A stretch of 64,000 nt of DNA from Sphingopyxis sp. PAMC25046 (GCF_004795895.1 NZ_CP039250.1:4433393-4497392); one strand, 5' to 3'; shown: positions 34,834-44,289, numbered from the stretch's first letter. Translations and numbers: made by a program. Notes: generated by a model not told the origin, from the letters alone.

Positions 34834-35553
34834 TCATGATCCCAGCAACGCCTCGGGCGGGTTCAGCGCGTTGATTGCGCGCCAGACGCGCTCCTCGGCC
34901 TCCTCGCGTGGAAGGCCGGCGGGGATGGTTTCGCCGACCTTGTAAGTGATCGTCCCCGACCATTTGACCCAGCGGCGCGGCGGATAGGCGATGCCGCTGT
35001 TCACCGCGACCGGGATAACGGGCACGCCGAGCAGGCGGTAGATGCCGGCAAAGCCCGAACGCAGCGGCGGCGCGAGCCCATGCGGGATACGCGTTCCTTC
35101 GGCGAAGAGCACGAGCGGGCGATCCTTGGTGAGCGCGGCCCTGGCGGCGTTCAGCATCGCGCGCATCGCCTTGCCGCCGCCGTCGCGGTCGACGGGAATC
35201 AGCCCGTAGAAATGCGCCGCCTGACCCCAGACGGGGATCGAGAAAAGCTGCTCCTTGGCAAAGACGGCGGGATGTTTGAACAGCATCGGCTGTTCGATCG
35301 TCTCGAAGGCCCCTTCGTGCTTGAAGACATAGAGCACGGGGATATCGGGCATTTCGCCCTCGACGACGATCTTTTGACCGAGCACGAAGCGACAGAAGAG
35401 GCGATGCGCCTGCGCCCAGATGCGCACGAACCAGATCGTCGCGCGGTGCGAGATGGGCAGCGAGATCACTGCGCCGATCGAGCTGATGCTGCTCATCAGC
35501 ACGAACAGCAGCCAGAAGAGGATCGAGCGAAAGAGGGCGATGGTGTAGCGCAT
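34834..35553 (-). CDS. plsC: 1-acyl-sn-glycerol-3-phosphate acyltransferase (PlsC family)
   Basis: Adds the second acyl chain to lysophosphatidic acid at the inner membrane. The 239 residues begin with a hydrophobic segment (LFWLLFVLMSSISSIGAVISL), then motif I as FKHEGAFE (H-x4-E, where H-x4-D is usual), motif II around GLIPVDRDGGGKAMR, and motif III FAEGTRI. The H-x4-E variant is seen in other alphaproteobacterial members, so activity is likely. It is last in a unit ftsE-ftsX-ydcF-plsC, 11 bp after the YdcF gene. Confidence 0.92.
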   Translation of the reverse strand: MRYTIALFRSILFWLLFVLMSSISSIGAVISLPISHRATIWFVRIWAQAHRLFCRFVLGQKIVVEGEMPDIPVLYVFKHEGAFETIEQPMLFKHPAVFAKEQLFSIPVWGQAAHFYGLIPVDRDGGGKAMRAMLNAARAALTKDRPLVLFAEGTRIPHGLAPPLRSGFAGIYRLLGVPVIPVAVNSGIAYPPRRWVKWSGTITYKVGETIPAGLPREEAEERVWRAINALNPPEALLGS

Positions 35554-35564
35554 CGGCGCCCGCT

Positions 35565-36095
35565 TTAGAGCCCGAGGAGGCCGCCCGCCAGCCCTGCGAG
35601 ATATTTATGATATTCGCGGAACAGGGTCGCGAAGCTCGGCTGGCTGCGCACCGCGTCGGGCAGGATCGTCACCGTGTCGCCGACCGCGCGGCCGATTTCA
35701 TATTCGGCGCGGCGCATGTGCCAGTCCGTGGTGACCAGCCGGATGCTCTTGTACTTGCGCCGCTGCGCCCAGGTCGCGACTTCGGTCGCGTTCGAGCGCG
35801 TATCCTCGGCCTCGAACCCCAATGCGATGCAGCAGTCGAACAGCGAAACCGGGCGCTTATATTCGGCGGCAAGCTCGCGCGGCTTCACTTCGCGCGCGAC
35901 GCCGCTGATGAGCAGGCGCTTGGCGTCGCCCGCCTCGAGCCGTTCGAGCGCGCGGTCGATGCGCCCGGGGCCGCCGGTGAGCACGACGATTCCGTCGGTC
36001 TTTTGCGCGCCCGCGGGCAGCGGCAACAGCAGCGCAAACCATGCGAAGCCAAGAACCCAGGCCAGGAACAACAGGGAAATCAGGCGCTTGATCAT
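35565..36095 (-). CDS. YdcF/DUF218 family protein
   Basis: 176 residues: an N-terminal span (LISLLFLAWVLGFAWFALLL) then the DUF218 fold, DGIVVLTGGPGRIDRALERLEAG near 34-56, RLLISGVAREV, and the conserved DTRSNATEVATWAQRRK near 99-115 followed by SIRLVTTDWHMRRAEYE near 118-134. Members such as SanA and ElyC act in envelope or peptidoglycan precursor handling, in line with its place between ftsX and plsC. It starts within the stop of ftsX (4-bp overlap). Precise role unknown. Confidence 0.9.
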   Translation of the reverse strand: MIKRLISLLFLAWVLGFAWFALLLPLPAGAQKTDGIVVLTGGPGRIDRALERLEAGDAKRLLISGVAREVKPRELAAEYKRPVSLFDCCIALGFEAEDTRSNATEVATWAQRRKYKSIRLVTTDWHMRRAEYEIGRAVGDTVTILPDAVRSQPSFATLFREYHKYLAGLAGGLLGL

Positions 36096-36997
36096 AGAAT
36101 CTTCTTAAGCGCCGCGAGCAGGGTCTGCCGCGCGGTGAGAGCAGCCAGCGCGATAGCCAATAGCGGCAGCGCCAGCAAGAGCGCCCAGCCCGCGGGACCG
36201 AGCGACGCGGTCGCGGCGAGGCCCGCGGTGACGCCCGACCATTGCCAGCCGATCAGTAGCAGGATCGCCGCGGCGACGGTGCTGCCGAGCGCGATACCAT
36301 AGGCGGTGTCGATCGCGATGCGGCGCTGGAACAGCCGCGTGATCTGGCGGTCGGTCGCGCCGATCATATGGAGCATCTCGATCGTCGCATAATGGGTGCC
36401 GAGCGCGGCGCGCGCGGTCATGATCACCACCGCGGCGCTCGCCGCCGCCATGAGCAGCACCATGGCGCCGGCGATCCACGCGAGCGAACGGATGAGCCGC
36501 GCGACGGGACCCAGCCATTCCGCGTGCGGGATGATCCGCGCACCCGGCGCCTCGCGCGCGACAAGGGCGCGGAGCGCCTCCATATGGCTGCCACGGTTCC
36601 CGCCGACGAAATCGACATCGACGAGTGCGGGCAGAGGCAGCGACTTCAGCACCGGGTCGTCGCCGTCTGCGCTGCCGAACCATTGGCCGAGCGTCGCCTG
36701 CAATTCCTCGCGCTCGACCGAACGCGCCGACCGCACGAAGGACTGCGCCGCGGCGGCGCGGCGGAGAGCGGCCGCCTGCTCGGCGCGCGTCACCGGGTTG
36801 GCTGTGACGATCTGGACGGTGACGCGCCCCGCGATGGCATCGCCGATCGCGTTCGCCGAGCGCGCGAGGCCGACCCCGGCGGCGGCGGCGAGCAAGGTCA
36901 GCATCATCAAAATCGCGACGACCCACGGCGTCGGGCCCGACAGTCGGCGGTCGGGGAGCAGGCGGCGATGCTGGACGGGGACGCGCGGGATGATCAT
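36092..36997 (-). CDS. ftsX: Cell-division protein FtsX (permease-like)
   Basis: 301 residues with four spans in the FtsX layout: one near 25-47 (WVVAILMMLTLLAAAAGVGL), a periplasmic loop to about 160, then three spans near 168-195, 220-245 and 265-290. The motif TMEMLHMIGATDRQI-like, seen as EMLHMIGATDRQITRLFQ, is diagnostic. With FtsE it couples ATP hydrolysis to activation of peptidoglycan hydrolases at the septum. FtsX overlaps the YdcF gene and starts 10 bp after the ftsE stop. Confidence 0.93.
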   Translation of the reverse strand: MIIPRVPVQHRRLLPDRRLSGPTPWVVAILMMLTLLAAAAGVGLARSANAIGDAIAGRVTVQIVTANPVTRAEQAAALRRAAAAQSFVRSARSVEREELQATLGQWFGSADGDDPVLKSLPLPALVDVDFVGGNRGSHMEALRALVAREAPGARIIPHAEWLGPVARLIRSLAWIAGAMVLLMAAASAAVVIMTARAALGTHYATIEMLHMIGATDRQITRLFQRRIAIDTAYGIALGSTVAAAILLLIGWQWSGVTAGLAATASLGPAGWALLLALPLLAIALAALTARQTLLAALKKIL

Positions 36998-37007
36998 GCC
37001 CGGCCCA

Positions 37008-37739
37008 TCATGCGCGGTTCGCCGGCGGATAGCGCAGCGCGCCGGTGGGGTCGGCGAGGCGTCCCCTTTCGAGCCGCATCATCTGCGCATTTTCGATGCG
37101 GCTGATCAGGTGGATATCGTGGGTCGCGACGACGACGGTGGTGCCGAGGCGATTGAGCGCCTCGAACAGTCCCAAAAGGCGCATCGCCATATCGGGGTCG
37201 ACGTTACCCGTCGGCTCGTCGGCGACGAGGAGCTGCGGGCGCGCGATCACCGCGCGCGCGATCGCGACGCGCTGCTGCTCGCCGCCCGACAAGGTCGCGG
37301 GGCGCGCGTCGGCGCGGTCGCCGAGCCCGATCCAGCTCAGCATTTCGCCGACCGGGCCCGAAAGATCCTCCTCGCTGACCCCCGCGATGCGCAGTGGCAG
37401 CGCGATATTGTCGCGCGCGCTCAGATGCGGGATCAGGCGGAAATCCTGGAAGACGACGCCGATGCGGCGGCGAAAGCCGGGCAGGCGGTGGCGCGGCATC
37501 GCGACCAGATCCTCGCCGAACAGGCGGACGATGCCTCGGCTCGGCCGCTGTGCCAGATAGAGCATCTTGAGCAGCGACGTCTTGCCCGCGCCCGATGCGC
37601 CGGTGAGGAAATAGAAGCTGCCCGGCTGGAGGTTGAAGCTGATGTCGGAGAGGATTTCGGCATCGGGGCCATAGCGGAGGCCGACGCCGTCGAATTCGAC
37701 CATCGCGCCGCCGGGGCGCGTCGGGGACGCGTCGGTCAT
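37008..37739 (-). CDS. ftsE: Cell-division ATP-binding protein FtsE
   Basis: 243-residue ABC ATPase: Walker A GASGAGKTS near 50-58, signature LSGGEQQRVAIARAV near 150-164, Walker B LLVADEPTGNVD near 173-184, and the switch His in VVATHDIH. It powers FtsX. The N-terminus has 12 residues (MTDASPTRPGGA) before a second in-frame ATG at 37703 that matches the usual FtsE start (MVEFDGVGLRYG); either start is possible and neither shows a strong ribosome binding site. It heads the ftsE-ftsX-ydcF-plsC unit and diverges from the zinc-ribbon gene. Confidence 0.94.
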   Translation of the reverse strand: MTDASPTRPGGAMVEFDGVGLRYGPDAEILSDISFNLQPGSFYFLTGASGAGKTSLLKMLYLAQRPSRGIVRLFGEDLVAMPRHRLPGFRRRIGVVFQDFRLIPHLSARDNIALPLRIAGVSEEDLSGPVGEMLSWIGLGDRADARPATLSGGEQQRVAIARAVIARPQLLVADEPTGNVDPDMAMRLLGLFEALNRLGTTVVVATHDIHLISRIENAQMMRLERGRLADPTGALRYPPANRA

Positions 37740-37897
37740 GACGTCGCGCCGCAGCGATCATGCGCCTGCGCGGGGTCTGGGATCGGGTGCGCTGGTCCGC
37801 TCATTCGCTTGCCTGTCGCACGGCTATCCACAGAGGACAAGGTGCGAGTGGAACGCGGCGCTTGCAACGCGCGAATCGGCGTGTTTAGAGGGGGGCC

Positions 37898-38650
37898 ATG
37901 ATCCTTGCCTGCCCGTCCTGCCACACACGCTATGTCGTTCCCGATACGGCGATCGGTCCGACGGGGCGCACAGTGCGCTGCGCCAATTGCCGCCACAGCT
38001 GGTTTCAGGAACCCGCCGCACCTGCGGCAACGCCCCCCGCTCCGGCGGTCGAGGCCTCCGCGGCGACGCCAATGCCGGCCGCCGAACCCGCTGCGACAGC
38101 TTATCCTGACGTGGCAGAAGCTTCGCCCGCGCCCGCGCCGCCAGCCTTCGCCGCGGCGGAGCCCGCGCCGCGTGTCACGCCCGCCGCTGCCGACGCGCCG
38201 CTGCCGTTCCGCCGCCCGCGGCGCAATCCCGCGAAGCGCTGGACGGTGATCGCCGCGACCGCCGCCGTGCTGATGATCGCCGCGACCGCGGGGCTCGCCT
38301 ATTTCGGCCTGCCGGGCTGGGCGCAGGGGCTCGGCCTGCCGGGCGGCGTCGACGAACCCGACCTGGTGATCGAGCTGCCGCCGAACCAGGATCATCGCGA
38401 ACTTGCCGACGGAACGATCTATTTCGCCGCGTCGGGGGTGATCATCAACCCGACCGACCGCGAACAGCGCGTGCCGCCGATCCTCGCCGAACTGCGCGAT
38501 GCGCAGGGCACGATCGTCTATAGCTGGACGATCAAGCCGCCGGTGCGGATGCTGCCGCCAAACGAGAAGGTCAATTTCAGCGAGGCGAAGCTCGACATCC
38601 CGCGCCGCGCGACGCAGCTGACCGTGAGCTGGGCTCTACCGAAAGGCTGA
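37898..38650 (+). CDS. MJ0042-type zinc-ribbon membrane protein
   Basis: 250 residues: an N-terminal zinc ribbon with CPSCHTRY and [10 protein letters not shown] (four cysteines, residues 5-31), a long Ala/Pro linker to about 105, one span near 125-147 ([21 protein letters not shown]), and a C-terminal beta-sandwich-like domain ([20 protein letters not shown]). This DUF3426-like build is common beside ftsE in alphaproteobacteria; function is not established. A strong GAGGGGGG Shine-Dalgarno precedes ATG 37898. Confidence 0.85.
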   Translation: MILACPSCHTRYVVPDTAIGPTGRTVRCANCRHSWFQEPAAPAATPPAPAVEASAATPMPAAEPAATAYPDVAEASPAPAPPAFAAAEPAPRVTPAAADAPLPFRRPRRNPAKRWTVIAATAAVLMIAATAGLAYFGLPGWAQGLGLPGGVDEPDLVIELPPNQDHRELADGTIYFAASGVIINPTDREQRVPPILAELRDAQGTIVYSWTIKPPVRMLPPNEKVNFSEAKLDIPRRATQLTVSWALPKG

Positions 38651-38681
38651 TATTTCAGGATATTGCCCTGACGTCACGCCG

Positions 38682-39743
38682 TCATAGCATCAGCGCGGCC
38701 GCCAAGGACAGCAAAAAACTGGTCAGCGTCGCGACGATGATCGGCGCGAAGCTGCGCCACCCTTGATCGAGGAGCAGGTGCAGCCGCGCCTTCATCGCGG
38801 TGGCGACGATCGCGAGGAGCAGTAGCGCCTGCGCGGCGGTCGCGGCGGCGTCCTGCGCGGGTTCCGGAATCGCGACAAGCGAATTGATCGCGGCGAGGCC
38901 GAGGAAGCCGAGGATGAACCAGGGCAGGCGGAGCGGAATGCGCGTGGGGGCGCCGGTTCCGCCGCTGCGGCCGAGCCAGAGCGCGATCAGCATCAGCATC
39001 GGGGCGAGCAGCGCGACGCGCGTCAGTTTGACGATCGTCGCGACCTCGCCCGCCGGCTGCGAGAAGGAAAAGCCGCCGCCGATCGCCTGCGCGACGTCGT
39101 GGACCGACGCGCCGATCAGGAAGCCCGCCTGCGCGTCGGTAAGGTCGAGCTGCGCCGCGAGTACCGGATAGAGCGTCATCGCCAGCGCGCTCGCGACGGT
39201 GATGCCGACGAGGGTGAGCGTGAAGCGCGCCTGATCGATGCGCTTGTCGCCGATCAACGAATAGAGCGCGAGCGCCGCCGACGCGCCGCAGATCGCGGTC
39301 GCACCGCCCGCGAGCAGCGCGGCCTGCTTGTCCTGCCGGAACAGCGGCGCGGCGCCGACGGTCATCACGATCACCGCGAGCATGATGATCACGAGCAGCG
39401 CGAAGGGCAGCGGCCCCAGCTCGACGAGCTGACCAGCGGTGATCCGCGCGCCGACGAGGACGATGCCGATGCGCAGCGCGGTTTGCGACATCAGGTCGAG
39501 TCCCGCGTGGGTACGCTTGTCCTGCGACAGGAATGACAGCGCGAGGCCGATGAGCAGCCCCATCAGCACGATCGGCGCGGCATAATGGTCGGCAAGCCAC
39601 GCGGCGGCGAGCGCGGCGATGGCGGTGACGAGAAGACCCGGCAGATAGTCACGCCAGCGATGCCGCGCGGGCGGGTTCGCCTCGAGCTGCATCTCGCCGT
39701 AAAGGTCCGCGGCCATCGGCCAGCTCGGTTCGGATAGTTTCAC
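38682..39743 (-). CDS. YeiH/UPF0324 family membrane transporter
   Basis: About 353 residues with ten or so spans. The pattern LRIGIVLVGARITAGQLVELG near 95-115, GGATAICGASAALAL near 145-159 and IGASVHDVAQAIGGGFS near 213-229 is diagnostic for the YeiH family, proposed sulfate or sulfonate-related exporters. The start is placed at GTG 39743, which has GGGAG five bases upstream; ATG 39716 nine codons later is an alternative. It converges with the zinc-ribbon gene and lies upstream of the tRNA on the other strand. Confidence 0.86.
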   Translation of the reverse strand: MKLSEPSWPMAADLYGEMQLEANPPARHRWRDYLPGLLVTAIAALAAAWLADHYAAPIVLMGLLIGLALSFLSQDKRTHAGLDLMSQTALRIGIVLVGARITAGQLVELGPLPFALLVIIMLAVIVMTVGAAPLFRQDKQAALLAGGATAICGASAALALYSLIGDKRIDQARFTLTLVGITVASALAMTLYPVLAAQLDLTDAQAGFLIGASVHDVAQAIGGGFSFSQPAGEVATIVKLTRVALLAPMLMLIALWLGRSGGTGAPTRIPLRLPWFILGFLGLAAINSLVAIPEPAQDAAATAAQALLLLAIVATAMKARLHLLLDQGWRSFAPIIVATLTSFLLSLAAALML

Positions 39744-39848
39744 CAACGCTCCCGTCCTCTTCGCGGGCACCGCTTCGCATATCCGGGCGCAACGGTCGAT
39801 AGGCCATTGCTGGCGGGCCAAGGGCTTGCTAGAGGCCGCGCTCTATCA

Positions 39849-39925
<77 letters not shown>

Positions 39926-40397
39926 TTTTTCTTTATATTTCAATAATTTAAACGAATCCCAGCGATGGGCTTGGGAGCTTGGATTTTGCCAAGTAAGCAA
40001 CTCGTTCGTGAGGCAAGAACGTTACGCGCCGAATCCGTGCTATTGCGGCCGGAATTGAAGGATGCGACGCTCAATAAATCCAATGCTTTAGAAGTTCGGT
40101 GAAGGCCTGCGAAGGTCGACCCCTGCCTTCGTCGGGAATTCACCGCAGTACGCCGACAGGCCCAACATGCTCGCTGATTATCTGGAATTGCCCATGGCCC
40201 GGATGGCAACTTTGCGCCTCATGTCGGCCATTTCGACGTTATCGGGGTCTGCCCGAAAGCGGTCGTTCGATCGATACACGGAGCAATTGACTTGACGGTT
40301 AGTTCGGCGCTGGCGGTTGCAGAGTTATGATGTGGCTTAGCGCCACAAAAAAAGACGCCGAGGTCGCCGCTACATAGATTCTCCGTTGGAAATCCTC
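39926..40397. other. Non-coding stretch after the tRNA gene
   Basis: About 470 bp with lower GC than its surroundings and no supported gene; short open frames here overlap the tRNA or lack ribosome binding sites. It contains a 24-base segment at 40250-40273 that recurs with two mismatches at 46953-46976, and a small hairpin TGTGGC-TTAGC-GCCACA near 40332-40348 followed by an A-run. It looks like eroded or spacer DNA. Confidence 0.6.
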
Positions 40398-40628
40398 TCA
40401 CTTCCCCACTGATGGCTTCAGTCGCCGGATCATGACGGCCTCGGGGCATCGCCGAGCTCGAGGTGGCAGCAGGGGACGCTGGCTAGGGCGGCGATGTCGG
40501 CACCGTTGTAGATTACCCGTCGCATCCGGCACGAGGTAGCTATCGACGCGCTCCTTGCCGTTGGCTGGGGCCGCCAATCCGAGCGAAACTGCCACGGTCG
40601 CGGGAATTGCTTTTAATGCCGATGCCAC
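40398..40628 (-). CDS. Possible small exported protein or gene remnant
   Basis: A 76-codon frame starting at GTG 40628, with GGAG 9 bp upstream. The first 25 residues look like a Sec signal peptide (ALKAIPATVAVSLGLAAPANG). After VDSYLVPDATG the reading frame becomes arginine-rich and unconvincing (RCRHRRPSQRPLLPPRARR), whereas the +1 alternative gives a more protein-like MRRVIYNGADIAALASVP. This may be a frameshifted remnant or a chance frame. The segment up to 40755 downstream of the Sel1 gene stop holds nothing else recognisable. Confidence 0.3.
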   Translation of the reverse strand: MASALKAIPATVAVSLGLAAPANGKERVDSYLVPDATGNLQRCRHRRPSQRPLLPPRARRCPEAVMIRRLKPSVGK

Positions 40629-40755
40629 GGAAGGTTCTCCTCAAATTGAGCGCCTCGCGGTCAGGTCCAGCCGCACCAAATTCGCGCCGTCATCTTCTGG
40701 CCTGGTTCCATACTCCCGACGTTGGGCGAATCCTGTATTCACGGATTTGATCGGA

Positions 40756-42141
40756 TCAGTCGAACTTATCCTGATGACCGCGACGGACGACTTCCGCCAT
40801 CGTGGGGGTCAGCTTTCGCATCGCCTCGGCTTTCTTTTCATAGGCATAAGCGTTTGGGACTTCGACCCGGCCGCTTGTCGTTCCGCGCCCAGCACGATAC
40901 ATCGCGGCCGCTTGCACCGCCCCGTCTAGCTCGCCGTGGTCGGCGGCGCGCTTGAACATCTCGAGCGCTTGCGCCTCATTTTTTGTCACGCCGCGCCCGT
41001 CGCGCAGTGCATAGCCGGCGGATAGTTCGGCGGGACCATATCCCTTGAGCGCGGCCTTCGCGATATATTCGAAACCGCGCGCGTGATCAGCCGGGAGCTT
41101 GCGGCCTGATAGCAGCTCAAATCCGAGGTCGTTTGCTGCGAGCACGCTGCCGTTGGTCACCGCCCGGTCCATATAGAAGATATATTTGTCATAATCGCGC
41201 AGCACCGCCCCGCCGCCGTCATTCTTGCCCGTAAAGTAGAGCGATGCCAGCTTGCGGCTGGCAAGATTGTCGCCGCGCCCGGACAATTCGGTCAGTATCT
41301 CGATCGCCTTCGCGGTGTTTCGCGGCAGCAGATAGTCGCCCTCCAGCAGCTGCCAGCGGGGTTTTTGCGCGTCGGTAATGCCGATCCCGGACCTCCAGTG
41401 ATAATGAACACCGGTCAGATATTGCGCGGCGAGCAGGTGCGCTGCCGCGTCGCCCGCACGCAGTCGGACGGGGGTGGCATAGCGTATGGCCTTTGCCAGG
41501 ACTTCGGTCTTTTCCATGCGATATGCGATGGAGAGTTCGCCGGATTCTTTGTCAAGAAGACCGGCAGCCTCGCGTTTCGTCCGATCAAATTTCAGGTCGC
41601 CCTGATCCTCACAGAAACTGCAATAGTTGGGATCGAGGGCAATTCTGAGGAAGCCTGCCGCCGCCTCGCGATTGCCGAGCGCGGCGCCCTTTTCATAATA
41701 GGATATTGCTTCGCCGCGATCGCGCGAGCGCCGTTTCATTTTCCAGCTGTAGTCGGGCGATTCCGCAATTTCGCCGACCCGCGCGAACGCCAGCCCGTTG
41801 TTCTGCGCCATCGCGAGCGCATAATATTTCAGCATTTGTTGCTGGGTTTTTTCGCGTGCCCAGGGCTCGCCGAGCAAATCGTCGCGAATCCTGTCGGCGA
41901 AGGCGACCTGCGCGGACGCATTGCCCGCATCGGCGCGCTCCTTGAGCGCCTGAACATCGGCATCAGCGAACCATTTTTTCACGCGCGCCTCGGATGCCGC
42001 CAGCGCCTCCTTGGATTCGGCGGCAAGGCCGTCCACCAGATCGTCGAGACCGCCGCTTTGGGCGAGAGCTGGCGCGGATAGCGCCGCCACCGCGAGGATC
42101 AAGGTCAGGGGCCGTGCGGTCGAAATGCAAAACATCTTCAT
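40756..42141 (-). CDS. Exported Sel1-repeat protein (last gene of the Sel1 operon)
   Basis: 461 residues with a signal peptide (LTLILAVAALSAPALAQ). Helical Sel1-like repeats follow, with patterns such as ALKERADAGNASAQVAFADRI, ISYYEKGAALGNREAAAGFLR, GFEYIAKAALKGYGPAELSAGYAL and ALEMFKRAADHGELDGAVQAA. Unlike its two Sel1 partners it has few cysteines (CSFC in the middle). Sel1 repeats are protein-protein interaction scaffolds. ATG 42141 forms an ATGA overlap with the upstream gene; a second ATG at 42135 has GGGAG seven bases before it and may be the true start. Confidence 0.85.
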   Translation of the reverse strand: MKMFCISTARPLTLILAVAALSAPALAQSGGLDDLVDGLAAESKEALAASEARVKKWFADADVQALKERADAGNASAQVAFADRIRDDLLGEPWAREKTQQQMLKYYALAMAQNNGLAFARVGEIAESPDYSWKMKRRSRDRGEAISYYEKGAALGNREAAAGFLRIALDPNYCSFCEDQGDLKFDRTKREAAGLLDKESGELSIAYRMEKTEVLAKAIRYATPVRLRAGDAAAHLLAAQYLTGVHYHWRSGIGITDAQKPRWQLLEGDYLLPRNTAKAIEILTELSGRGDNLASRKLASLYFTGKNDGGGAVLRDYDKYIFYMDRAVTNGSVLAANDLGFELLSGRKLPADHARGFEYIAKAALKGYGPAELSAGYALRDGRGVTKNEAQALEMFKRAADHGELDGAVQAAAMYRAGRGTTSGRVEVPNAYAYEKKAEAMRKLTPTMAEVVRRGHQDKFD

Positions 42142-43079
42142 GCTCCCGGTTGTATAGGGGTAGTTGTGAGGGTGCAGGCTTGCTTGTGCCCAAGTCGGCA
42201 GGCTTCCTTGTGCGCCGCGTCGGCCGCACCGGGATCGCGGATATGGTCCGGTCCCTTCGTCAGCATCTGGCCGAGGTTGAAACAGCCGCTTTGACTGCCC
42301 AGCGCGCAGGCCCTGCGCAGCAGGGTGCCTGCCCGGCCGAAGTCGGTCGGGCCGTTCATGCCGTTCATCAGCATGACCCCCATATTGTCGCAGGCATTTG
42401 GAGCGTTGGCGGTGCAGGCCGCGTCGAGCAACTTCGCTGCGCGCGCAATGTCCCGCGGTCCCGCTTCGCCCATCATCAGCATAAAGCCATGGTTCGTGCA
42501 GCCATCGATGCTGCCCGCCGCGCAAGCAGCATCGAACAGAGCGCGGGCGGCGGACAGGTCGCGCGGCCCGCCTTCTCCGAACTTCACCATCACGGCGTGA
42601 TTGTTACAGGAATCGGCGATCTTTGCGTCGCACGCTTCAGCGAATAGCTCGCGCGCCTCAACGACCTCGCCCTCATTCGCTGCCGCAAAGTAAAAGAGCT
42701 GGCCGAGATTGTAACAGGCGTTGGCATAGCCCGCGTTACATGCCCGGCGATAGTTGCGCACCGCCGCCTGGCGATCGGCCGGGCCCCCGATCCCTTTTTC
42801 GAGCATCGCGGCAAGAAAGTTGCAGCCCTCGGCGGCCCCCTCCGCACACGCCTTGGCGGCGAAGCGGCGCGCGGTGGCGTCGTCCTTCGGCAGCGTCTTG
42901 CCTTCATACAGACGGATTGCCTGTTTGAGGCACGATTGCGCGTCGCGGTCGACGTCGCACGCTTGGGGCAGCTCGGCCGGGTTGCTGCTCGGCGATCGAG
43001 CAGCCGACGCCGGGGCCAGCGTGAATAAGCCACCAAGCGCAACGGCGAAAACAAGGCGGAGCAAGGTGGTCATGATCAT
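42138..43079 (-). CDS. Exported cysteine-paired Sel1-repeat protein
   Basis: 313 residues: a signal peptide (LLRLVFAVALGGLFTLAPASA), then about eight Sel1-like repeats of roughly 36 residues. Nearly every repeat carries two cysteines exactly seven residues apart, for example ACAEGAAEGC, ACNAGYANAC, ACDAKIADSC, ACALGSQSGC and ACRLGHKQAC. This is the pattern of the Helicobacter cysteine-rich proteins (Hcp), in which each pair makes a disulfide within one repeat. It therefore needs an oxidising compartment, in line with export. The start overlaps the stop of the upstream gene by 4 bp. Confidence 0.87.
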   Translation of the reverse strand: MIMTTLLRLVFAVALGGLFTLAPASAARSPSSNPAELPQACDVDRDAQSCLKQAIRLYEGKTLPKDDATARRFAAKACAEGAAEGCNFLAAMLEKGIGGPADRQAAVRNYRRACNAGYANACYNLGQLFYFAAANEGEVVEARELFAEACDAKIADSCNNHAVMVKFGEGGPRDLSAARALFDAACAAGSIDGCTNHGFMLMMGEAGPRDIARAAKLLDAACTANAPNACDNMGVMLMNGMNGPTDFGRAGTLLRRACALGSQSGCFNLGQMLTKGPDHIRDPGAADAAHKEACRLGHKQACTLTTTPIQPGA

Positions 43080-44269
43080 TGCGGGCGCGGCACTATTACC
43101 CACGCCAGGGCGTCGCGGAGCTCGCCGAGCGTGAACTTCTGGGGATCGGGATTCCGGCCAAGGCCGAAGAAGGGCGTCCATTTGCCGTCACCGTCCTGCC
43201 ATTCGATATGGACGATAGTCGCGTCGGCCTTGCCCGCGAGCGCGGCGATTGATGCCTTTGGCAGCTCGAAGTGCGCGGAACCCAGGCCCTCCGACCCGCT
43301 CCCCGACAATTTGATGAGGGGGATGATCGTGCCGTCGCCGAGGCTCAACGCGACGGCGGCAGCATTGCCGCCGAGCCGGACCGTCCAGCCACCCTTGGGG
43401 CGGAACAGCAGTTCACCGCGAGGACCGCCGAACGCGCCAATGCTTGCCAGATGGAGGAAGGCGGTGGCGGTGTCGCCCCGCCCGACGAGGCGAAAAGCGT
43501 TGATCCCGTCGCGCGGAAACGACCCGTTAAAACCGCCGCGCCGCAGCCGCCACGGCCCCATTGCCTTTGCCACCACGACCGACTGATATCTGCCCGCCAG
43601 CGATGAACCTGGGCCTTTGTCGGCGCCGTTGGCGAGGGCATTGTCCTCGGCGAGCCAAAGGGCGTCGAACCCCGCCTGCAGCAATGACGCACTCTGCGTG
43701 CGCGCGCAGTCCGCGTCGATCAGTCCGGCGAACATCTTTTTCAATCCGTCGAATGTGGCGCGTTCGCCATTGACGTGGTGCCGGGCGGCCATGGCCGCGA
43801 CAATCGTCCAATCGGATCGTGGAAGTTTCTCGCCCATATTACCCGTCGAGCATGTGCCGGGATCGCTGGCCATCACCGCGGGCGCCGCCTGCAGCGCGTG
43901 CGCAATCAGCCGCGCGCTATCGATGCGGCGCCATTCGGTGTCATGCGTGCTGCGCGCGAGGCATCCGGTTGCCCAGTCCGTCGTCCCGGTCGATGCGTGG
44001 TTCAACGACGTAAACACTTCGCTCGTCGTGGCACGAGAGAGGTCGGGCGTGAGCGCGTCGCGCAGCACGACCAGCCCCCGATACTCGCCCTGATCGAGCA
44101 GGTCGCACTGCTCATTGGCGCCCAAGGCGTAGGTCGCGACGCCGTAAAGTTGCGCCATCGAACGTAGCTTTTCGTTGTCGGATTGCGCCTGCGCGGCGGT
44201 GACCGCTGCGAGGATTGCAGATACGAACAGCGTGATGAACATGCGCGACAGGATTTTGCGAATTGCCAT
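43076..44269 (-). CDS. Exported protein of unknown function within the Sel1 operon
   Basis: 397 residues with a signal peptide near the N-terminus (MFITLFVSAILAAVTAAQAQ). I recognise no domain. Visible features are paired cysteines (NEQCDLLDQ, ATGCLARS, DPGTCSTG, DADCARTQ), an HHVNGERATF segment and a beta-rich C-terminal half (GELLFRPKGGWTVRLGGNAAAVAL, region about 275-300). The first ATG of the signal region is at 44269; another in frame is at 44242. It lies 20 bp after the first Sel1 gene and overlaps the second by 4 bp, so it belongs to the same transcript. Confidence 0.75.
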   Translation of the reverse strand: MAIRKILSRMFITLFVSAILAAVTAAQAQSDNEKLRSMAQLYGVATYALGANEQCDLLDQGEYRGLVVLRDALTPDLSRATTSEVFTSLNHASTGTTDWATGCLARSTHDTEWRRIDSARLIAHALQAAPAVMASDPGTCSTGNMGEKLPRSDWTIVAAMAARHHVNGERATFDGLKKMFAGLIDADCARTQSASLLQAGFDALWLAEDNALANGADKGPGSSLAGRYQSVVVAKAMGPWRLRRGGFNGSFPRDGINAFRLVGRGDTATAFLHLASIGAFGGPRGELLFRPKGGWTVRLGGNAAAVALSLGDGTIIPLIKLSGSGSEGLGSAHFELPKASIAALAGKADATIVHIEWQDGDGKWTPFFGLGRNPDPQKFTLGELRDALAWVIVPRPQ

Positions 44270-44289
44270 GGAACGAGCTGACCCGCCTT

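Noticed and set aside
37824..37832. DnaA-box-like CTATCCACA near ftsE
   Set aside because: Single site with a mismatch and no cluster or AT-rich element; not evidence for an origin.
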